Assembly: GCA_020744225.1 (NCBI GenBank)
Contig: JAGMWG010000003.1
Span: 1,612,001-1,676,000, forward strand
Source of the DNA: Paraphoma chrysanthemicola
Taxonomy: Eukaryota > Ascomycota > Dothideomycetes > Pleosporales > Phaeosphaeriaceae
Length of the DNA stretch: 64,000 nucleotides
Direction of reading: 5' to 3'
In this document: one piece after another, positions 57,322 through 64,000 of the stretch
How the letters are laid out: every line of letters starts with the position of its first letter
Numbering within the stretch: position 1 is the stretch's first letter
Made by a program: the position numbers and the translations under genes
Notes under the pieces: generated by a model
Databases searched by the model: none
What the model saw: the letters and a program-made list of their open reading frames with translations, nothing else
What the model was told of the DNA's origin: nothing

Positions 57322-58336
57322 GCATCCGAGGCTCGCGCCTCGACCGCGCCACCCAGGGCAGTTCTGTTCGACATTACTGTATGTTTGGAGTTGACCAAAG
57401 AATAAGTCCCAGGTCTTGCACGAGAGCCTAATGTCTGAGTTGAGCGATGTGAATTACACAAAGGGATGAGCAGTAAGACTGTGCAGAACATGTTGCACAC
57501 CGCGAGCGAGCTATAGCGGCACATCATTCGGTCAACATCAGGCATTGCAGCGACTCGTGATCAATGCGCGCCAGTGATGTGAGCGATGACGCATTACGAA
57601 GCAGGTCTCTGCTTGATGCTAGGATCGTAGCCACGTCCGCCTTCAGAGGCCTACAGTCCTTGGTACCCTTGAGCTGCCTGCCAGCAGCACAGTAACATGG
57701 AATCGCGCAGCTGCAGGGTCCAAAATCGAGGATTGGTAATGTTATGATCATATGTCCTCATGTCGCATGAAGATGCATAGTTTCCCATTGAATCTCGCGA
57801 TTTCCAGATCTTGCGCATGGGCATCGGTGGCGTTTGGCATCTCGTCCCGACCCGGCGATGATTCACCAAGCGCACTAACGCTGAGGCTGAGACCGGAGAC
57901 GCCTGACTGACCTCCGCAGATCACCTCCCGCCACCGACCTTCCATCTATCACCATTCACTTTCCGCAACCTTCACTTCAGGCCTCATAGATTTCTTGCAT
58001 TTCCAGCGTGTTTCTCCAGCTTCCTACGTTCTGGTGACCACGACACACCACCTGTTGATCTCCGCAAACGATCATGAGCGTGCGAGGCAAGCTACTATTT
58101 CGAGACCAGTTGCACCGTAAGTGCTACTCCAGATGTTTCCGTCTGCCTGATACAGCGCGACAACCTTGTCAGAGCTTCCAGCACTTTCACGACTCTCGCT
58201 GGCATCACGGAGGAGGACACAACATCACAATCACACTCAGCGCGGACCATCATAGCTAATCCACTCCAGTCCCATCTTCCCTTTAGCGTTTCACGAACAA
58301 CAATAAACTATTTTCGAATACAGCGTACATTCCGCA
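57322..58336. promoter_or_regulatory. divergent intergenic region, mitochondrial carrier / NYN gene
   Basis: It should hold both promoters. A short plus-strand frame with an ATG at 58074 meets a GTAAGT donor at about 58116; it may be an upstream leader exon of the NYN gene or an upstream open reading frame. No other gene seen. Confidence 0.45.
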
Positions 58337-60082
58337 ATGCCTTCACAACCACCAGACTCAGGCTGGAATTTCAGCCCAGTTTTTGACCTCATCGATTCCA
58401 ACGTCCACGATATCGGCTCGCCTACACTTCGACCAAAGCCCAGACTGCCTTTGGTAGAAGGCGGTGTTGGCCTGGGCAACTTCGGGAAGCTGTTCGAGAC
58501 TCTAGGCTTCCCTGCACCAGAACCCCTCCCGCCACTCGATGAGTCGGAACTAAGCAATTCGGACGATGCTCTCCTTCCGTCCCCACTGCTTGAAGCTACA
58601 CGGGTGCCCGCGGAGCGTGTAGTTGATACCGAGCCACAGTCACAGGATGAAGTAAAGATAGATAATCAGGATGCCGGCCTGACCAAAAAGCAAAGACGAA
58701 AGGCACGTAGAGAGGCCGAAAGGATCGCTCTACAACGAGAGATCTTGCAGCCTCAAGAGACCTTGAAATCTGTCGTACAAGCATCGTCAAAGCATAACCC
58801 GGACGCGTTTGAGACGCCCACGAAGCCTCCAAGGGCGCAATCGAATGTGGGTGCGAAGATACGGCCCTCGAGTCCTGTGCCCGCCGTCGATGTGCTTGCA
58901 AAACAGCAGGCGTCCAGTGCTACTCCACGTCCCGCACTTCATCATCGGTCACGATCTTCAGCTGCACCCGCTACCCCAAAATTTCGATCAGTGCTGCCGT
59001 CGCACACTAATGTCCAATTTACTTCTGTTGTTACTCCGGCGCCAATTCAGAAAGCATTGGCCCCGCAGCATCTTCCGCAACTGCAATCGCCTCAGATCAT
59101 TGCACCTGTTAGTCACGGTCTCGTTCCAAGAAACGTTCGACCAGTCACTCTTCCACGGCATTCACATCCAGCTGTTGTACAGTCACGAATGCCAGCGACA
59201 CCTAGTCCTCTTCCCTTTCCACCGAACCGTCCAGGATATGTCACGCCTCTGGCTGGGCCCGCCATTACCATTCGATCGCGAACGGATCGACACATGCATC
59301 TCTTCGAAAAGCTGCTTCTCCAATTCCCAGACGAAAGGAAGTGGCTAGTAGCGCCTCGCCAGCTTATCAACGAGAACACCACCTCCGAAGGTCTCCACGT
59401 ATTTGTTGATGCTTCCAACATTATGATCGGTTTCAAGGATATGCTACGGAACAACGGCGTGCAGCCGTATGACATGTCGTTTGACAGCCTTGCTTTGCTA
59501 ATGGAGCGTCGCCGCCCCGTTGCGAAGCGTGTTTCCGTTGGTTCTCACCGCGAGGCAAATCCTCTACCGCATGTCACAAAGCTGTTCGAAACCTCCAAAG
59601 CAGTGGGTTATGAATGTAACGTACAGGAGCAGGTGTTCATCGCCCGGGAGGAGTCGTCGAAGAAGAAATTTTTCAACGACGTTAACAAACTTGGCTGGCA
59701 GAAAGCTATCCAGAAGCGTTCAGGCAGCGGCAGCGACTCTGAGACGGGCGCTGGTGACTCTAAGACGCCCTCTGCTCCGAAATGGGTAGAACAGGGCGTT
59801 GACGAGCTTCTTCACTTGAAGATGTGCCAAAGCTTACTGGATACCGAAGTACCAAGCACCATGGTCCTCGCGACTGGTGACGGGGCTGAAGCAGAGATGT
59901 CGGATGGCTTCCTAGCACACGTCGAGCGTGCGCTTAGAAAAGGATGGAAGGTTGAGCTTGTTACTTGGAGGCAGCAAACAAACGGCGGCTATAAGCGACG
60001 AGCATTCAGGCAAAAGTGGGGTGAGCAGTTCACGATATTGGAGCTTGACAACTTTCTGGAGGATTTGATCGACACGCCGTAG
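58337..60082 (+). CDS. NYN-domain (PIN-like) protein, 581 aa
   Basis: A single-exon model. The first 330 residues are mostly disordered (Pro, Ser, Gln-rich) with a basic segment (LTKKQRRKARREAERIALQR). The C-terminal half is an NYN domain of the PIN-like nuclease fold: LHVFVDASNIMIGFKD (first Asp), RRPVAKRVSVGS, KAVGYECNVQEQVF, QGVDELLHLKMCQSLLDTE (second Asp) and MVLATGDGAEAEMSDGFL (third Asp), then a ALRKGWKVELVTWRQQ strand. All acids expected for metal binding are present, so RNase activity is plausible. Its RNA target is unknown. The ATG follows a leader where an extra exon may exist. Confidence 0.85.
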   Translation: MPSQPPDSGWNFSPVFDLIDSNVHDIGSPTLRPKPRLPLVEGGVGLGNFGKLFETLGFPAPEPLPPLDESELSNSDDALLPSPLLEATRVPAERVVDTEPQSQDEVKIDNQDAGLTKKQRRKARREAERIALQREILQPQETLKSVVQASSKHNPDAFETPTKPPRAQSNVGAKIRPSSPVPAVDVLAKQQASSATPRPALHHRSRSSAAPATPKFRSVLPSHTNVQFTSVVTPAPIQKALAPQHLPQLQSPQIIAPVSHGLVPRNVRPVTLPRHSHPAVVQSRMPATPSPLPFPPNRPGYVTPLAGPAITIRSRTDRHMHLFEKLLLQFPDERKWLVAPRQLINENTTSEGLHVFVDASNIMIGFKDMLRNNGVQPYDMSFDSLALLMERRRPVAKRVSVGSHREANPLPHVTKLFETSKAVGYECNVQEQVFIAREESSKKKFFNDVNKLGWQKAIQKRSGSGSDSETGAGDSKTPSAPKWVEQGVDELLHLKMCQSLLDTEVPSTMVLATGDGAEAEMSDGFLAHVERALRKGWKVELVTWRQQTNGGYKRRAFRQKWGEQFTILELDNFLEDLIDTP

Positions 60083-62149
60083 AGCCATGTTGGTACAACT
60101 TGTCTAACGTGTTGATCTGTTATTACGAAGGAGATGGTGCGAAGGTATCTGGCTAGGTATCTCGAACACCGACGATTATGAAATGTCGAGAGTCGACTAC
60201 ATCACTTCAATACGTGCATGATACTCGACTTGTCCTCAATCTTGCTTGGAGCTGTACATCATGTTCTCTATCATGCATTTCCATTATGAGCATGCAGGCG
60301 AACCTGTGGTGTGATTCTTGCGCATTGCACGCTTTCCGTGCTGACATGATTAGCAATGTTGGCAATCTATAATCGCGATGCGAAGGAATCTATCGGGGGT
60401 GCAATTTCCCAACTGTGAGGCAAGATGCCCGATCCCGTTCCGCTCCCAGTCGGTTCGCAGCAGCTCGGGCCCCATTGTGCACCAAGAGACACGCGGGATG
60501 CAGAACACGCGATACGCGTTTTTCGGCCGTTTGTGTGGGTCTGGTGAAACGCGAGACAGCCACTGGGCTTGACTCGTTGCGCAACGGTTGTCTCGCACGT
60601 TGTTGAGGAAACGGAAACACATGGGGCCTTGGACATGTTTGCGACACTGAGCAGCGCCCAGGAGACGTTTGCTCAGCAACATCGCTCTTTCGAGTCAGGA
60701 ATAGGAGAAGGTGAGATTGCGATGGACAGCAACTGTTGCTATTTAGCCTAGCAATTTCTGCAAAAGAAGTATTGAACGATATGGGCAGAAAAATTCTGTG
60801 CTCGCTTGTTCTCCTGTTCACGATCTAGAGCGCGTGAAATGCCTGTCGCGTGGTTGAATAGCGACCTTGATTTAAGGTTTCGTCCGAGCATCCGCACGAA
60901 AAGGCGCCAACCTCACGAGTGGGTCGGGGCGCGAAACGGAGATTGCACATTCACAGTCTTTGAGTGCGAAATCGAGCGGCCAAGCACCAGCGTGAAAATC
61001 AGCTCCACGGCATGCGGATCGTACGAGTTGCCGAGCGCCTACTTCGCACAGTCAGCGCGATGCAGAGGTGGTGCTCGGGGCTGTGATTGGGCAGAGGTCA
61101 GGACAGCCACAGGGTGGATGCGGTGATGGTTGCGAAGAGTGCCAGTGTCAGATACGCAAATGGCACGCGAGCGTCTCCGTCCCCAGTTCACGACCCCAAG
61201 CTGTGCTGCGCGCCCGATGCAGCTGCGGTCAACGGGTGCGTGGCATGTTTCGTCGACTCTGGGGCGCCTTGGGGCTGGGGTTGTGAGACATTGTCCGACG
61301 TGGTTGCCGGGGCTGCTGCTGCGGCGAGGCTGTCGCATCGTACAACCCTACCGCACATCCAAGGCAGATGCCCGTATACCGTACAGCACTTGTGCAGTTG
61401 CAGAGTGCCGCGAGTCGATTCGCTGACGATGCGCGATGAAGTCGCTGTGCACTGATGTCATGGGAGCTAAGAGACTGCTCTAACGCACCGCAGCATCACA
61501 CTTTTCTCACCGCACCAGTGCGGCCAGGGAACGGGCAAGCTTGGAGAGCGCGATAGCTCGCACTCGGGTCCGAGACTTGCAGCGCGATGCCGTGCGACCA
61601 GGAAGCGTGCGGCCCTGTCGCCTTTGTCATCACGCGATCATGCATCTGGCAGCCCTGGAGTTGGGCTGTCAGCATCCTCTGACTGCACCCGTCACAAACA
61701 TCGCGAGCTGCACAGCGGGCGGCGTCAAGACGAGCATGCTCAACCAACGGCGCAACCCGGCAAGCATCGCGGCGGATCCTGGCGCCTCTCGTCTCACGGC
61801 AGACTGTGCGTCAGGGCTGTAAACGAAATTTGGTCGCAGCTGGGCTAGGCCGCAAGAGGACAGGCGGCTCACTGCGCGGACCTAATTTGCAACCCCGGGC
61901 GCTGTGCAAGCCTCAGCCATCCGGAGCTTCCACTGCGGCCTCTTTCATAATCCCTAGTCCGCCCTCTTCCGCTGGTGCTGCTCTCCCTCCTCCCACCTGT
62001 CCCACGGCCTGCTGGTGCTCACACACAATCCTCCAGCACTCGCACCGCCCGCCGCGTCCAGCAGCCCGTAGTCGCGTGTGTCGCCGCTGCCGCCAACCGC
62101 ACCGCCATCGTCACAGGCGCCACCCCCGAACCCCCGACGACCCTCCGCC
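60083..62149. other. gap between NYN gene and AUR1
   Basis: No gene recognised in 2 kb. Many overlapping frames around 61000-61850 reflect GC-rich composition. One at about 61070-61280 is cysteine-rich but lacks a start or a known pattern. The final 200 bases are C-rich and pyrimidine-rich, suited to the AUR1 leader. Confidence 0.5.
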
Positions 62150-63665
62150 ATGACGAACAAGAGCTACCTCGCCTTCCTCGACAACTCGCAGGCCGCCGAC
62201 ATGATCGCGCGCACAAAGGTCCCCGGCCTCTCGGCACTGCCCAGCTTCATCCCCCACCGCGTGCGCAGGAAGTGGAGGGCCACCAAGTCGCGCATACGCA
62301 GTCGCCAGTCCGTGACGTCGTCCATCGCTGGGCTCGAGACGTCTTTTTCGCCCTCGGACACGTTCAAGTCGCTGCGGACGCACCCGTGGTCGATATACGA
62401 TGCACAGTACCTGTTCCTCGCCATCGTCGCCATCTTCTCCCTGTCCGTCAGCGAGGCCCCGGGCCCCTTCGCGAAGACGTTTGTCGCAGGCCTGCTCATG
62501 ACGGGCCTCTGTCTACCCATTTCTCGACAATTCCTCCTCCCATTACTTCCCACCCTCACATGGTTGTTCCTATTCAATAGCTGCAAGTACGTCATGTTCC
62601 CTGCTGCGCCACACCACTGTCTTGGTTGTTAGCGCTCCTCCTCGGAACACGCGGCAACCATGGCAGACTGGTGGTACACCACAGTGCGAACAAATATGCT
62701 AACATAGCATTCGTAGATACATTTCCGGCGACTACCGACCTGCCATCTGGGTCCGCGTCCTGCCCGCGCTCGAGAATATCCTGTACGGCGCAAACCTGAG
62801 CAACATTCTGTCCGCGCACAAGCACACCGTCCTAGATCTCCTAGCATGGCTGCCATACGGCATCATACACTATGTGTCTCCTGTCATTGTCAGCGGGTGC
62901 ATGTTTATCTGGGGTCCGCCTGGCACGCTCCCGACCTGGGCGAGAGCGTTTGGCTACATGAACATCACAGCAGTGTTGATCCAGACTGTCTTTCCCTGCT
63001 CGCCACCGTGGTATGAGAACACATACGGACTAGCACCCGCCAACTACTCGATTGCGGGAGATGCAGCAGGCCTCAAAGCAATCGACAAGCTTTTCGGTGT
63101 TGATCTATACACTTCTGGATTCCACGCCTCCCCGGTCGTCTTCGGTGCCTTCCCCTCATTGCACTCGGGCTGGGCCACTCTTGAAACGCTATTCATGGGG
63201 CATTTGTTCCCCAAGCTTTTCCCGGTATACTGCTTCTACACCATGTGGCTGTGGTGGTCGACCATGTACTTCTCGCACCACTACGCCATTGACCTGGTTG
63301 CTGGCAGCCTGCGTAAGTATCACAGACTACCGTTTCCAATTCATTGCTAACAACGTACAGTTGCCGGTATCGCCTACTTCTTCGCTCGAGCTCGATTCCT
63401 GCCTCGCCCACAGGCCGATAAGGAGTTCCGCTGGGACTACGATTATGTTGAGATTGGCGACCCCATGGATGGCGCCGGCTACAGCATGCTCGACATTTAT
63501 GAAGAATTCCAGCCACAATCTGATTCCGATGACTGGGCCAGTGGCTCCTCATCTTCATACTCAACTGGTGGTCGGAGTCCCATGGGCGCCCGCTCGCCAG
63601 TCGACGCCGACGCCCAGAGCCTCTGGGATGGCGACACTGTCGGATCCGATACCGAACAGCGATAG
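62150..63665 (+). CDS. AUR1: inositol phosphorylceramide synthase (Aur1), 445 aa
   Basis: Exons 62150-62586, 62717-63312 and 63361-63665. The enzyme moves phosphoinositol from phosphatidylinositol to ceramide in the Golgi and is essential in fungi; it is the target of aureobasidin A. The PAP2-type active site is complete: FGAFPSLHSG with the catalytic-region histidine and STMYFSHHYAIDLVAGS with His and Asp. Other family blocks are VRVLPALENILYGANLSNIL, LAWLPYGIIHYVSP, FGYMNITAVLIQTVFPCSPP and DKLFGVDLYTSGF. About six to eight membrane helices are expected. The C-terminal tail is acidic and Ser-rich. Tyr198 stands where yeast has Phe158. Intron 1 is 130 bases, intron 2 48 bases. Confidence 0.95.
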
Positions 63666-64000
63666 AACATCTTACCACCATCTCACCTTCCCACATCCTC
63701 AAACTCATCCTCAGATCGCATCTCCTCCTCCACCGTTACGGTGACGGCCTTGATGACCTCATGCATACCACGGAGTTATTCGTTTGCGCAGCATTTCAGC
63801 GGTCCATTATTTGGATTCACACGGCATAGACATTGGCGTCGTAAGATCGAGGGATGCATTGTCACTCAGGACCACTACACACATTCTTGTGGATCCTTTA
63901 GCGCAACTTTTGCGCGGTTTATTACATTTTGATACCCCAGTCGGTCGCTTCTGGACTGTAAAAAGTACTTTGATTTTCCAATTGTACTTGTAAACATTCG
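63666..64000. other. AUR1 3' flank at right edge
   Basis: The 3' untranslated region and downstream DNA of AUR1. No other gene seen before the window ends. Confidence 0.6.

Noticed and set aside
61068..61286. cysteine-rich plus-strand frame
   Set aside because: It has no ATG in a good context and no metallothionein or effector cysteine pattern.

Overview
This window looks like nuclear DNA of a filamentous ascomycete (Pezizomycotina, perhaps a Dothideomycete; the class is an inference). The signs are about twenty protein genes on both strands, short introns of mostly 46-70 bases with GT..AG ends, compact convergent gene pairs, and a gene set typical of such fungi (Zn2Cys6 regulator, DHA1 transporter, DUF3176 protein, F-box proteins, Aur1, Vid27). 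I saw no rRNA or tRNA gene, CRISPR array or intact transposon.

Layout. 1-9 kb: gene-poor DNA with an F-box gene (-) and an eight-exon amino-acid permease (+). 9.6-16.9 kb: a spliced 76-residue protein (-), trehalose-6-phosphate phosphatase TPS2 (-), and a mitochondrial-type non-canonical poly(A) polymerase (+). 17.3-28.7 kb is the densest part: UBC4 (-), glutaryl-CoA dehydrogenase (-), FEN1 (+), AP-1 beta-adaptin (-), a spliced 57-residue membrane protein (+), a DUF3176 membrane protein (+) and a small F-box protein (-). 29.5-33.4 kb: a repeat-rich secreted protein (-) and a PhzF-like enzyme (-). 36.8-44.2 kb: a conserved unknown protein, a BRCT protein and VID27 (all +). 44.8-50.1 kb: a Zn2Cys6 regulator (-) and an MFS transporter (-). 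After a 4-kb gap come a three-RRM GBP2/HRB1-like protein (+), a mitochondrial carrier (-), an NYN nuclease-like protein (+) and inositol phosphorylceramide synthase AUR1 (+).

Most genes are unrelated housekeeping functions: trehalose metabolism, ubiquitination, lysine/tryptophan catabolism, Okazaki-fragment processing, clathrin traffic, mRNA export, sphingolipid synthesis. There is no biosynthetic cluster. The only plausible functional pairing is the regulator next to the MFS transporter. Exon structures were deduced by hand; every spliced model given adds up to a whole number of codons with no internal stop.

The most interesting points are a 5-base microexon that carries catalytic Asp34 of FEN1, two short spliced proteins (one whose first coding exon is only the start codon), a GC-AG intron in glutaryl-CoA dehydrogenase, and a tyrosine in Aur1 at the position where Phe-to-Tyr gives aureobasidin resistance in yeast. 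I did not find a convincing new multi-gene system.
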